Below, one piece after another: positions 1 through 6,887 of a stretch of DNA of 32,023 bases. The stretch is taken from positions 1 through 32,023 of the forward strand of contig NZ_LZZW01000038.1 in NCBI RefSeq assembly GCF_014170375.1, in the 5' to 3' direction. This stretch comes from Variovorax sp. UMC13 (lineage in GTDB: Bacteria; Pseudomonadota; Gammaproteobacteria; Burkholderiales; Burkholderiaceae_C). The stretch's first letter is position 1, and every line of letters begins with the position of its first letter. The notes beneath the pieces are model-generated. The model did not search any database, had not been told where the DNA came from, and saw only the letters and a list, made by a program, of their open reading frames with translations. The translations under genes were made by a program, and so were the position numbers.

Positions 1-21
1 GGCGGAAGGGGGCGCGGTCAT
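1..21 (-). CDS. Possible start of a fecR-like gene, cut by window edge
   Basis: An ATG on the minus strand opens a frame (M-T-A-P-P-F-R) that runs off the left edge. It lies 74 bases beyond the stop of the FecI-type sigma gene and in the same direction. In this sigma family the next gene is usually the FecR anti-sigma/sensor, so position is the only reason for the suggestion. There is no strong ribosome binding site and only seven codons are visible. Confidence 0.25.
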
Positions 22-95
22 GCGGGAGGTCTCGGGATGTAGACGCACGGGCGGCCGGAAAGTGGAGGTCGGCGGCCGCCGCGCTGCGCCCTCGA

Positions 96-716
96 TTATT
101 CGTTCCGGGCGGCCCTCTTGCCGGCAGCGTCCAGCGCGTCCTCGCAGGCCTGGCAGGCCAGCACGCCGCGAATGATGTGCTGCGCCACCATGTTCTTCGA
201 GATGCCCATGCGCTCGGCCACCTCCTGGTGCGAGAGCCCCTCGAAGCGGTTCAGCACGAAGGCCTCGCGGCAGCGCGGCGGCAGGGCCTCGATGGCCGCG
301 GCGAGGGCGCGCGCGTGCTGGGCATAGGCATAGGCCTCCTCGGGCTGCTCGTGGCGCGGGGCGGCCGCGCCCTCGGCGGCGCCGTCCTGTGCGTCGAGGT
401 CTTCGTGGGCGCGGAACTGGCCGCGCCGGTGCCGGTCGATCACCAGGTTGCGCGCGGTGCGGTAGAGCAGGGCGCGCGCATTGGCGATGGCCTGCCCCGA
501 CTGCCGCAGCGCGAGCACGCGGGCGTAGCTCTCCTGCGCCAGGTCGGCCGCGGCATCGCGGTCGTTCACCGTGCGGGACAGGAAGTTCAGCAGTTCTCGG
601 TAGTAGCGCTCGAGCACGATCACCAGGGCCAGGGGAGTGATGCGTTCCGTCGACTGCTGGCGTGGGATGTGGCGGCGGCTGACCTTGCGCGCGTCGTAGA
701 TGGGAACTCTTCTCAT
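96..716 (-). CDS. ECF sigma factor, FecI type
   Basis: This encodes an extracytoplasmic-function sigma factor that would direct RNA polymerase to a small regulon, in this family usually iron-siderophore uptake. Region 2 is visible as a YYRELLNFLSR stretch followed by the DLAQESYARVL motif. Region 4 near the C-terminus reads LPPRCREAFVLNRFEGLSHQEVA and continues with a helix-turn-helix (GISKNMVAQHI). The drawn start is the ATG at 716, but that codon lies inside a candidate Fur box, so the real start is probably further in, perhaps a GTG near 617-623 just before the LERYYREL segment. No start has a convincing ribosome binding site. The gene has no upstream partner here, and a fecR gene may follow at the left edge. 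The family is secure; the regulon and start are not. Confidence 0.85.
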   Translation of the reverse strand: MRRVPIYDARKVSRRHIPRQQSTERITPLALVIVLERYYRELLNFLSRTVNDRDAAADLAQESYARVLALRQSGQAIANARALLYRTARNLVIDRHRRGQFRAHEDLDAQDGAAEGAAAPRHEQPEEAYAYAQHARALAAAIEALPPRCREAFVLNRFEGLSHQEVAERMGISKNMVAQHIIRGVLACQACEDALDAAGKRAARNE

Positions 717-720
717 TATC
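702..720 (-). promoter_or_regulatory. Candidate Fur box upstream of the sigma gene
   Basis: Read on the minus strand, this 19-mer begins GATAATGA and matches 13 of 19 bases of the classical Fur consensus (GATAATGATAATCATTATC). Iron control is usual for FecI-type sigma genes. The site overlaps the upstream-most ATG of the gene, which argues for a later translation start. No good -10 box could be assigned around it. Confidence 0.4.
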
Positions 721-819
721 AACGAGCGCGACCTGCCGGCCCGCGCGCCTGCGCCGCGGTCAAACCCTTCAGGAGTTGAGGGACTCTTGCAGCCAAAAGT
801 GCAAAGCCACGACAAAATA

Positions 820-831
820 GAACGATCGTTC
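820..831. promoter_or_regulatory. Palindromic operator candidate for the TetR regulator
   Basis: GAACGATCGTTC is a perfect 12-bp palindrome with A-rich sequence to its left and T-rich sequence to its right. It ends 22 bases before the TetR start codon and lies between the divergent sigma gene and TetR. TetR repressors commonly bind such palindromes in their own promoter. The assignment is by position and symmetry. Confidence 0.55.
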
Positions 832-853
832 GTTTTTATTTCGGGGTTTTCAC

Positions 854-1531
854 ATGGCAGTCAACGCCGTTCCCGCCAAGCCCGCCCGGGCCGCCCAGAA
901 GGGCCAGCAGACCAAGGCCGTCATCGTCGACGCCGCGCTGGCGCTGGCCGCGCAGATCGGGCTCGAGGGCCTGTCCATCGGCGCCGTGGCCGAGATCACC
1001 AAGATGAGCAAGTCGGGCGTGTTCGCCCACTTCGGCTCGCGCGAGGAGCTGCAGATCTCGGTGGTGCGCGAGTATCACGCACGTTTCGAGCAAGAGGTGT
1101 TCTTTCCCGCGCTCAAGGCGGCGCGCGGCCTGCCGCGGCTGCGCGCCATGTTCGCCAACTGGATGAAGCGCACCTCGACCGAGATCGATTCGGGCTGCAT
1201 CTACATCAGCGGCGCCTCCGAGTTCGACGACCGCCCGGGCCCGGTGCGCGATGCGCTGGTCGAGTCGGTCAGCATTTGGCAGGCGGCGGTGCTGCGCGCC
1301 ATCGTGCAGGCCAAGAGCGAAGGCCATCTGCGCGCCGATGCCGACGAGCGCCAGATCGGCTTCGAGATCCACGGCCTGATCCTCGCGCTGCACTACGAGG
1401 CGCGCTTCCTGCAGGTGCCCGGCTCCATCGGCCGCGCCAACATCGGCTTCGACAACATCCTGGCGCGCAGCGCCACCGCCGAGGCGCCCACACCGGCGCC
1501 CGCGGGCCGCCGCCTCAAGACCGTGCGCTGA
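854..1531 (+). CDS. TetR/AcrR-family regulator of the fatty-acid cluster
   Basis: This is a 225-residue TetR-type repressor. The N-terminal helix-turn-helix spans about residues 18-65 (VIVDAALALAAQIGLEGLSI, then ITKMSKSGVFAHFGSREELQ), and the rest is the ligand-binding domain. The likely effector is an acyl-CoA or fatty acid, inferred only from its neighbours. It precedes the acyl-CoA dehydrogenase gene on the same strand by 73 bases, and a perfect palindrome lies just upstream, which suggests autoregulation and control of the downstream genes. The ATG at 854 fits the family N-terminus, although the ribosome binding site is weak. Another upstream frame through this region is not convincing. 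Confidence 0.88.
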   Translation: MAVNAVPAKPARAAQKGQQTKAVIVDAALALAAQIGLEGLSIGAVAEITKMSKSGVFAHFGSREELQISVVREYHARFEQEVFFPALKAARGLPRLRAMFANWMKRTSTEIDSGCIYISGASEFDDRPGPVRDALVESVSIWQAAVLRAIVQAKSEGHLRADADERQIGFEIHGLILALHYEARFLQVPGSIGRANIGFDNILARSATAEAPTPAPAGRRLKTVR

Positions 1532-1556
1532 GGCGCCACCGCTTTCCTTTTTCGCG

Positions 1557-1594
1557 TTCCTTCCTTTTCTCTTTCTTCCTCTTCTTCTTTTCCC
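1557..1594 (+). other. Pure pyrimidine tract in the leader of the acyl-CoA dehydrogenase
   Basis: Thirty-eight consecutive C/T bases lie directly before the GGAG ribosome binding site (1595-1598). The pyrimidine-rich stretch starts near 1542 with only two G residues interrupting it. The RNA would be unstructured. A ribosome standby site or a Rho or small-RNA target are possible roles, but none is shown by the sequence. Confidence 0.5.
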
Positions 1595-1604
1595 GGAGTC
1601 CACG

Positions 1605-3401
1605 ATGCCGCTCTACACCCCACCGCTGCGCGACATGCAGTTCGTCCTGCACGAAGTCCTCAAGGTCACCGACGAGTTCAAGGCGCTGCCGGTCCATGCC
1701 GAGACCGACATCGACACCGTCAACGCGGTCATCGAAGAGGCCGGCAAGTTCGCGGCCGAAGTGACCTTTCCGCTGAACATCGGCGGCGACGAAGAGGGCT
1801 GCGTGCTCGACAAGGCCACGCACGAAGTCAAGACGCCCACGGGCTTCAAGGACGCCTACGCCAAGTTCGTCGAAGGTGGCTGGGCCGCGCTGTCCTGCGA
1901 CCCCAAGTTCGGCGGCCAGGGCCTGCCCTTCGTGGTCAACCAGTGCCTCTACGAAATGCTCAACAGCGCCAACCAGGCCTGGACCATGTACCCGGGCCTC
2001 TCGCACGGCGCCTACGAGGCGCTGGTGGCGCACGGCACCGACGAGCAGAAGAAGACCTACCTGCCCAAGCTGGTGAGCGGCGAGTGGACCGGCACCATGT
2101 GCCTGACCGAGCCCCATTGCGGCACCGACCTGGGCCTCTTGCGCACCAAGGCCGAACCGCAGGCCGACGGCAGCTACCGCATCACCGGCAACAAGATCTT
2201 CATCTCGGCCGGCGAGCACGACATGACGGACAACATCATCCATCTGGTGCTGGCCCGCCTGCCCGACGCGCCCAAGGGCAGCAAGGGCATCAGCCTGTTC
2301 GTGGTGCCCAAGTTCCACGTCAAGGCCGACGGTTCGCTGGGCGAGCGCAACCCGATCTTCTGCGCCGGCCTGGAGCACAAGATGGGCATCCACGGCAACG
2401 CCACCGCGCAGATCGTGATCGAAGGCGCCACCGGCACGCTGGTGGGCGAGCCCAACAAGGGCCTGGCCGCGATGTTCGTGATGATGAACGCGGCCCGCCT
2501 GGGCGTGGGCAACCAGTCGCTGGGCCTGACCGAAGTGGCCTACCAGAACGCGCTGGCTTATGCCAAGGACCGGCTGCAGATGCGCTCGCTGTCGGGCGTC
2601 AAGGCCAAGGACAAGGAAGCCGATCCGATCATCGTGCACCCCGACGTGCGCAAGATGCTGCTCACCGCCAAGGCCTATGCCGAAGGCGGCCGCGCGCTGC
2701 AGATCTTCTGCACGCTGCTGCTCGACAAGGAACACCACCATCCCGACGAGAAGGTGCGCAAGGACAGCGGCGAGCTGGTCGCGCTGCTCACGCCCATCGT
2801 CAAGGCCTTCATCACCGACAACGGCCACACCGCGACCAACGCCTGCATGCAGGTGTTCGGCGGCCACGGCTTCATCAAGGAATGGGGCATGGAGCAGTTC
2901 GTGCGGGACAACCGCATCAACATGATCTACGAAGGCACCAACACCATCCAGTCGCTGGACCTGCTGGGCCGCAAGATCCTGGGCAACAACGGCGCCACGC
3001 TCAAGAAGTTCGGCAAGCTGGTCGGCGCGCTGGTGGCCGAAGAGGGCGTGAACGAGAAGATGAGCGAGTTCATCACGCCGATCGCGGTGCTGGGCGAGCA
3101 ACTCACCAAGTTCACGACCGAGATCGGCTTCAAGGGCTTCCAGAACCCCGACGAGGTGGGCGCCGCCGCGGTGGACTACCTGCGCGTGGCCGGCCACTTC
3201 GTGTTCGGCTACCTGTTCGCCCGCATGGCCCAGGTCGCGCTGCGCGAGATCGCCGCCGGCAACACCGACCCCTTCTACGTCGCCAAGCTGCAGACCGCGC
3301 GCTTCTACTTCGCCAAGCTGTTCCCCGAGACCGCGACGCTGATGCGCACCGCGCGTGCCGGCAGCAAGGTGCTGATGGACACCGACGCCGCACTGGCCTG
3401 A
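1605..3401 (+). CDS. Acyl-CoA dehydrogenase, large (DmdC/FadE5-like) type
   Basis: This FAD enzyme makes the first oxidation in beta-oxidation, forming a trans-2-enoyl-CoA from an acyl-CoA. At 598 residues it belongs to the long subgroup with an extra C-terminal domain (FadE5/DmdC-like), not the usual 380-residue type. The N-terminal helical domain is followed by the beta-domain signature around residues 164-176 (TMCLTEPHCGTDLG). The presumed catalytic base is Glu443 in the IYEGTNTIQ motif, after the FGGHGF segment. The start is supported by GGAG seven bases upstream. It sits between the TetR gene and the DUF2147 gene and belongs with the 3-hydroxyacyl-CoA dehydrogenase and thiolase downstream. 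The closest known relatives act on medium or long acyl-CoAs or on methylmercaptopropionyl-CoA; the substrate here is not determined. Confidence 0.93.
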   Translation: MPLYTPPLRDMQFVLHEVLKVTDEFKALPVHAETDIDTVNAVIEEAGKFAAEVTFPLNIGGDEEGCVLDKATHEVKTPTGFKDAYAKFVEGGWAALSCDPKFGGQGLPFVVNQCLYEMLNSANQAWTMYPGLSHGAYEALVAHGTDEQKKTYLPKLVSGEWTGTMCLTEPHCGTDLGLLRTKAEPQADGSYRITGNKIFISAGEHDMTDNIIHLVLARLPDAPKGSKGISLFVVPKFHVKADGSLGERNPIFCAGLEHKMGIHGNATAQIVIEGATGTLVGEPNKGLAAMFVMMNAARLGVGNQSLGLTEVAYQNALAYAKDRLQMRSLSGVKAKDKEADPIIVHPDVRKMLLTAKAYAEGGRALQIFCTLLLDKEHHHPDEKVRKDSGELVALLTPIVKAFITDNGHTATNACMQVFGGHGFIKEWGMEQFVRDNRINMIYEGTNTIQSLDLLGRKILGNNGATLKKFGKLVGALVAEEGVNEKMSEFITPIAVLGEQLTKFTTEIGFKGFQNPDEVGAAAVDYLRVAGHFVFGYLFARMAQVALREIAAGNTDPFYVAKLQTARFYFAKLFPETATLMRTARAGSKVLMDTDAALA

Positions 3402-3442
3402 GGCCAGCCCTTCCTTCTTCTTCAACGCACCGGGAGACACGC

Positions 3443-3877
3443 ATGAAAAAAACACTCGCGACCCTTCTGTTCGGCGCCATCGCGGCGTCGGCCATGGCCC
3501 AGAGCACCCCGGTGGGGCTGTGGCGCAACGTCGACGACAAGACCGGCGAGGCCAAGGGCGAGATCCGGATCGTCGAGGCCAACGGTGCCCTGCTGGGCCG
3601 GCTCGAGCGCTCGTTGAAGAAGGACACCAAACCCGATGCCACCTGCGACGAGTGCCCCGACGACCGCAAGGGCAAGCCCATCGCCGGCCTCGAGATCATC
3701 CGCGGCGGCAAGAAGGCCGAAGGCAAGGAGGTCTGGGAAGGCGGCAAGATCCTCGACCCCGAGAACGGCAAGGAATACCGCGCGAGCTTCACGCCCATCG
3801 ACGGTGGGCAGAAGCTGGAGGTGCGCGGGTACATCGGGCCGTTCTGGCGCACCCAGACCTGGAACAGAGCCAACTAG
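3443..3877 (+). CDS. Secreted DUF2147-family protein
   Basis: This is a 144-residue protein with a signal peptide (MKKTLATLLFGAIAASAMAQ, cleavage after about residue 19), so it is probably periplasmic. The mature part has the usual DUF2147 features: an early GLWRNVDDKTGEAKGEIRI segment, a CDECPDD motif, and the ending GPFWRTQTWNR. The two cysteines in the C-x-x-C arrangement could form a disulfide. The function of the family is unknown. It follows the acyl-CoA dehydrogenase by 41 bases with a GGGAG ribosome binding site, so it is likely cotranscribed. Its presence inside a fatty-acid cluster is common in Comamonadaceae as far as I recall, but that does not reveal its role. Confidence 0.85.
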   Translation: MKKTLATLLFGAIAASAMAQSTPVGLWRNVDDKTGEAKGEIRIVEANGALLGRLERSLKKDTKPDATCDECPDDRKGKPIAGLEIIRGGKKAEGKEVWEGGKILDPENGKEYRASFTPIDGGQKLEVRGYIGPFWRTQTWNRAN

Positions 3878-3892
3878 CCCACCCCCGTAGCG

Positions 3893-3964
3893 GCGCACTG
3901 CGTGTCGCCGCCTCCCCCTCAAGGGGGCCACACCAGCGGCCCGGCGAAGCCGGTTCCGCGGTGT
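3893..3964. repeat. Dispersed hairpin repeat, copy A
   Basis: This intergenic element begins 16 bases after the DUF2147 stop codon. Its last 42 bases (3923-3964) match copy B at 27449-27490 in 40 of 42 positions, and the first part (GCGCACTGCGTGTCGCC) also matches copy B. It can fold into two hairpins: CCCCCTC-AAGGGGG, and a longer one built from CACC-A-GCGG with CCGCGGTG around an inner CCGGC/GCCGG stem. It looks like a REP-type repeat of the genome. No gene is encoded. Confidence 0.8.
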
Positions 3965-3998
3965 GTCCCGAATCAACACCAAACTTCCAAGCGCTCTT

Positions 3999-6398
3999 AT
4001 GTCCCGATTTCAAGTGAAGAAAGTCGCCGTGCTCGGCGCTGGCGTGATGGGGGCGCAGATCGCGGCCCACCTCGTCAACGTGCGCGTGCCCGTGGTGCTG
4101 TTCGACCTGGCGGCCAAGGAAGGCCCGAAGAACGGCATCGTCACGCGCGCCATCGACAACCTCAAGAAGCAGAAGCCCGCGCCGCTGGGCGACGTGGCCG
4201 ATGCGGTGCTGATCGAGCCCGCCAACTACGACGACGACCTGGCCAAGCTGGGCGAGTGCGACCTCGTCATCGAGGCCATCGCCGAGCGCATGGACTGGAA
4301 GCTCGATCTCTACAAGAAGATCGCGCCGCATGTCGCCAAGCATTCGATCCTGGCTTCGAACACCTCGGGCCTGTCGATCACTAAGCTGAGCGAGGCGCTG
4401 CCCGAAGCCCTGAAGCCGCGCTTCTGCGGCATCCACTTCTTCAACCCGCCGCGCTACATGTTCCTGGTGGAGCTGATCAACACGCCCACCACCCAGCCGC
4501 AGGTGCTCGACGAGCTCGAGGCCTTCGTCACCAGCACGCTGGGCAAGGGCGTGGTGCGCGCGCACGACACGCCCAACTTCATCGCCAACCGCGTCGGCAT
4601 CGCCGGCATGCTGGCGACCTTGAAGGAAGTCGAGAAGTTCGGCCTCACGCCCGACGTGGTGGACGACCTCACGGGCAAGAAGCTGGGCCGCGCGAGCTCG
4701 GGCACCTTCCGCACCGCCGATGTGGTGGGCCTGGACACCATGGCCCACGTCGTGAAGACGCTGCAGGACAACCTCAACGCCGAGACCGATCCCTTCTATG
4801 CCAACTTCGCCACGCCGCCGGTGCTGGCCAAGCTGCTGGAACTGAAGAACCTGGGCCAGAAGACCAAGGCCGGTTTCTTCAAGAAGGTCGGTCGCGACAT
4901 CCTGCGCTTCGACCTGGCGAGCGGCGACTACGTGCCCGCCGGCGAGAAGGCCGACGAGGTCTACGGCCGCATGCTGAAGAAGCCCGCGGGCGAGCGGCTG
5001 AAGCTGCTGCGCGAGAGCGAAGGCCCGAAGGGCCAGTTCCTCTGGGCCATCCTGCGTGACGGCTTCCACTACGCCGCCGTGCACCTGGCCGAGATCGCCG
5101 AGAGCGCACGCGACATCGACTTCGCCATGCGCTGGGGCTTCGGCATGAAGCAGGGCCCGTTCGAGCTCTGGCAGGAAGCCGGCTGGGCGCAGGTCGCCAA
5201 GTGGGTGCAGGAAGACATCGACGCCGGCAAGGCGCTGAGCAGCGCACCGCTGCCCAAGTGGGTTTTCGAAGGCCCCGTGGCGCAAGCCGGCGGCGTGCAC
5301 ACGCCCGAAGGCTCGTGGAGCGCCTCGCAGAACAAATTCGTGCCGCAGCGCAGGCTGCCCGTGCATGCGCGCCAGCTGTTCCCCGAGAGCGTGCTCGGCG
5401 CGAACGCGGCCGATGCCGCCACCGCGGGCACCACGATCAGCGACGAAGGCGACGTGCGCGTCTGGACGCTCGACGGCGAGGTGCTGATCGCCAGCATCCA
5501 GTCGAAGATGCACGCCATCAGCCCCGACGTGGCCGAGGCGCTGGGCGCCGCGGTCGACCTGGCGGAGGCCGAATACAAGGGCCTGGTGATCTGGTCGCCC
5601 GACGAGGTGTTCTCGGTTGGCGCCGACCTGCAGGCGATGCTGCCGGCCTTCGTGGTCGCGGGCATCGGCGCGGTCGAAGGCGCGGAAGAAGAGCTGCAGA
5701 ACACCATGCTCAAGATCCGCTACGCCAGCGTGCCCGTGATCTCCGCCGTGCGCGGCATGGCGCTGGGTGGTGGCTGCGAACTGGCCGTGTACTCGGCCAG
5801 GCGTGTCGCGGCGATGGAAAGCTACATCGGCCTGGTCGAAGTGGGCGTGGGCCTGATCCCCGGCGCGGGCGGCCTGACCTACATCGCGCGCCGCGCGGCC
5901 GAGAACGCATCGGCATCGACCGGCACCGACCTGCTGCCCTTCCTCACCGAAGGCTTCACCGCCGCGGCGATGGCCAAGGTCGGCACCGGCGCGCTCGATT
6001 CGAAGAAGCTGGGCTACCTGCTCGAGAGCGACGTGATCGTGCCGAACAAGGACGAACTGCTCTACGTGGCGCTGCAGCAGGCCAAGGCCATGGCCGACGC
6101 CGGCTACCGCGCCCCGCTGCGCCGTACCTTCCGGGTGGCGGGCCGCAGCGGCGCCGCGACCATCAAGGGCCAGCTGGTGAACATGCGCGACGGCGGCTTC
6201 ATCAGCGCGCACGACTTCCACATCGCGAGCCTGATCGCCAACGTGGTGACTGGTGGCGACGTGGACGCGGGTTCGCTCGTGACGGAGGAATACGTCATGA
6301 CGCTGGAACGCAAGGCCTTCTGCTCGCTGATCGTGCATCCGAAGACGCAGGAGCGGATCATGGGGATGTTGAGCACGGGGAAGCCGGTGCGGAACTGA
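3999..6398 (+). CDS. FadN-type 3-hydroxyacyl-CoA dehydrogenase/enoyl-CoA hydratase
   Basis: This bifunctional enzyme of 799 residues would carry out the hydration and second oxidation of beta-oxidation. The dehydrogenase domain comes first: NAD-binding loop GAGVMG at residues 13-18, and catalytic His146 in the IHFFNPP motif. The hydratase domain covers roughly residues 480-720 and keeps both catalytic glutamates, Glu594 (GGGCEL) and Glu614 (LVEVGVGLIPGAGG), 20 residues apart as in classical hydratases. The domain order is that of Bacillus FadN, the reverse of E. coli FadB. The ATG at 3999 fits the family N-terminus; an in-frame GTG at 3963 lies at the end of the repeat and is less likely. Neither has a strong ribosome binding site. 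The dehydrogenase upstream and thiolase downstream complete the spiral. Confidence 0.93.
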   Translation: MSRFQVKKVAVLGAGVMGAQIAAHLVNVRVPVVLFDLAAKEGPKNGIVTRAIDNLKKQKPAPLGDVADAVLIEPANYDDDLAKLGECDLVIEAIAERMDWKLDLYKKIAPHVAKHSILASNTSGLSITKLSEALPEALKPRFCGIHFFNPPRYMFLVELINTPTTQPQVLDELEAFVTSTLGKGVVRAHDTPNFIANRVGIAGMLATLKEVEKFGLTPDVVDDLTGKKLGRASSGTFRTADVVGLDTMAHVVKTLQDNLNAETDPFYANFATPPVLAKLLELKNLGQKTKAGFFKKVGRDILRFDLASGDYVPAGEKADEVYGRMLKKPAGERLKLLRESEGPKGQFLWAILRDGFHYAAVHLAEIAESARDIDFAMRWGFGMKQGPFELWQEAGWAQVAKWVQEDIDAGKALSSAPLPKWVFEGPVAQAGGVHTPEGSWSASQNKFVPQRRLPVHARQLFPESVLGANAADAATAGTTISDEGDVRVWTLDGEVLIASIQSKMHAISPDVAEALGAAVDLAEAEYKGLVIWSPDEVFSVGADLQAMLPAFVVAGIGAVEGAEEELQNTMLKIRYASVPVISAVRGMALGGGCELAVYSARRVAAMESYIGLVEVGVGLIPGAGGLTYIARRAAENASASTGTDLLPFLTEGFTAAAMAKVGTGALDSKKLGYLLESDVIVPNKDELLYVALQQAKAMADAGYRAPLRRTFRVAGRSGAATIKGQLVNMRDGGFISAHDFHIASLIANVVTGGDVDAGSLVTEEYVMTLERKAFCSLIVHPKTQERIMGMLSTGKPVRN

Positions 6399-6415
6399 CG
6401 AATTCCCTCTTCTTT

Positions 6416-6452
6416 CTCCTTCCCCCTCCGGGGGAAGGCAGGGATGGGGGCT
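6416..6452 (+). repeat. Left inverted-repeat arm flanking the DUF559 gene
   Basis: This 37-base sequence begins 17 bases after the stop codon of the upstream gene. It contains a perfect 9-bp hairpin (CCTTCCCCC-TCC-GGGGGAAGG) followed by a G-rich tail (CAGGGATGGGGGCT). Its reverse complement occurs at 6824-6860 with a single mismatch. A further 4 of 5 bases outside the arm also match. The structure resembles a REP unit. Confidence 0.9.
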
Positions 6453-6467
6453 CTCCAACCAAGCACG

Positions 6468-6887
6468 ATGCGAAACCAGGCCACACCGAACGCCCGCGCG
6501 AACGCGCAGGTGCTTCGCCGCGAGATGACCGATTCGGAGCGCAAGCTCTGGACGGGCATCCGCGCAGAGCAGTTGGGCGTGAAGTTCCGGCGCCAGCATC
6601 CGTTGGGCAACTACATCGCGGACTTCGCCTGCCTGGCGCCGAAGCTGATCGTCGAGCTCGATGGCTCGCAACACGATGCGCAGCAAGGCTATGACGCGCG
6701 GCGCGACGCATTTTTCCGGGCGCAGGGTTTCGACGTGCTGCGCTTTGCATCCAACGATCCGTTCATCCATCTTGATGGGGTGCTTCAGGCGATTGCCAAC
6801 CGGCTCGATCTGTTGACGGCGCAAGCCCCCATCCCAGCCTTCCCCCGGAGGGGGAAGGAGCAAGACAATCCAGGAGCTTCCTCATGA
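6468..6887 (+). CDS. DUF559 (Vsr-like) endonuclease-family protein
   Basis: This is a 139-residue protein of the DUF559 family, related to very-short-patch-repair and other PD-(D/E)xK nucleases. The conserved core is visible: MTDSERKLW near residue 20, KFRRQHPLGNYIADF with Asp52, and LIVELDGSQH with Glu63, Asp65 and His69, then YDARRDAFFRAQGF and VLRF. The ATG at 6468 matches the family start; an ATG at 6444 lies partly in the left repeat arm. Residues from about 119 onward (AQAPIPAFPRRGK and beyond) are encoded by the right repeat arm and are not part of the family fold. The stop overlaps the thiolase start (ATGA). DUF559 proteins have no settled physiological role; the bracketing repeats suggest that this gene may act on them. 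Confidence 0.88.
   Translation: MRNQATPNARANAQVLRREMTDSERKLWTGIRAEQLGVKFRRQHPLGNYIADFACLAPKLIVELDGSQHDAQQGYDARRDAFFRAQGFDVLRFASNDPFIHLDGVLQAIANRLDLLTAQAPIPAFPRRGKEQDNPGASS
6824..6860 (-). repeat. Right inverted-repeat arm flanking the DUF559 gene
   Basis: The reverse complement of these 37 bases equals the left arm at 6416-6452 except for one base. The arm encodes the C-terminal tail of the DUF559 protein and ends 11 bases before the AGGAG ribosome binding site (6872-6876) of the thiolase gene. Its hairpin could influence thiolase translation or act as a weak transcription barrier. Confidence 0.9.

Larger units (their letters stand above)
6416..6860 (+). mobile_element. Putative repeat-bracketed DUF559 cassette
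   Basis: A single small nuclease gene lies between two opposite-facing, nearly identical hairpin repeats, in the middle of an otherwise continuous beta-oxidation gene order. This resembles a REP-associated gene or a small non-autonomous element. I see no transposase and no clear target-site duplication, so mobility is inferred from the architecture only. Confidence 0.45.

Noticed and set aside
1515..3455. Long minus-strand frame opposite the acyl-CoA dehydrogenase
   Set aside because: Same GC effect; no recognisable domain and the plus-strand gene has all family motifs.
6416..6860. CRISPR-like or integron-like array
   Set aside because: There are only two repeat copies, in opposite orientation, with a gene between them and no integrase.
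3789..6863. Very long open frame on the minus strand opposite the FadN-type gene
   Set aside because: High GC leaves antisense frames open; the product is low-complexity (Arg, His, Gln, Leu rich) without a domain, while the plus strand has a complete enzyme.
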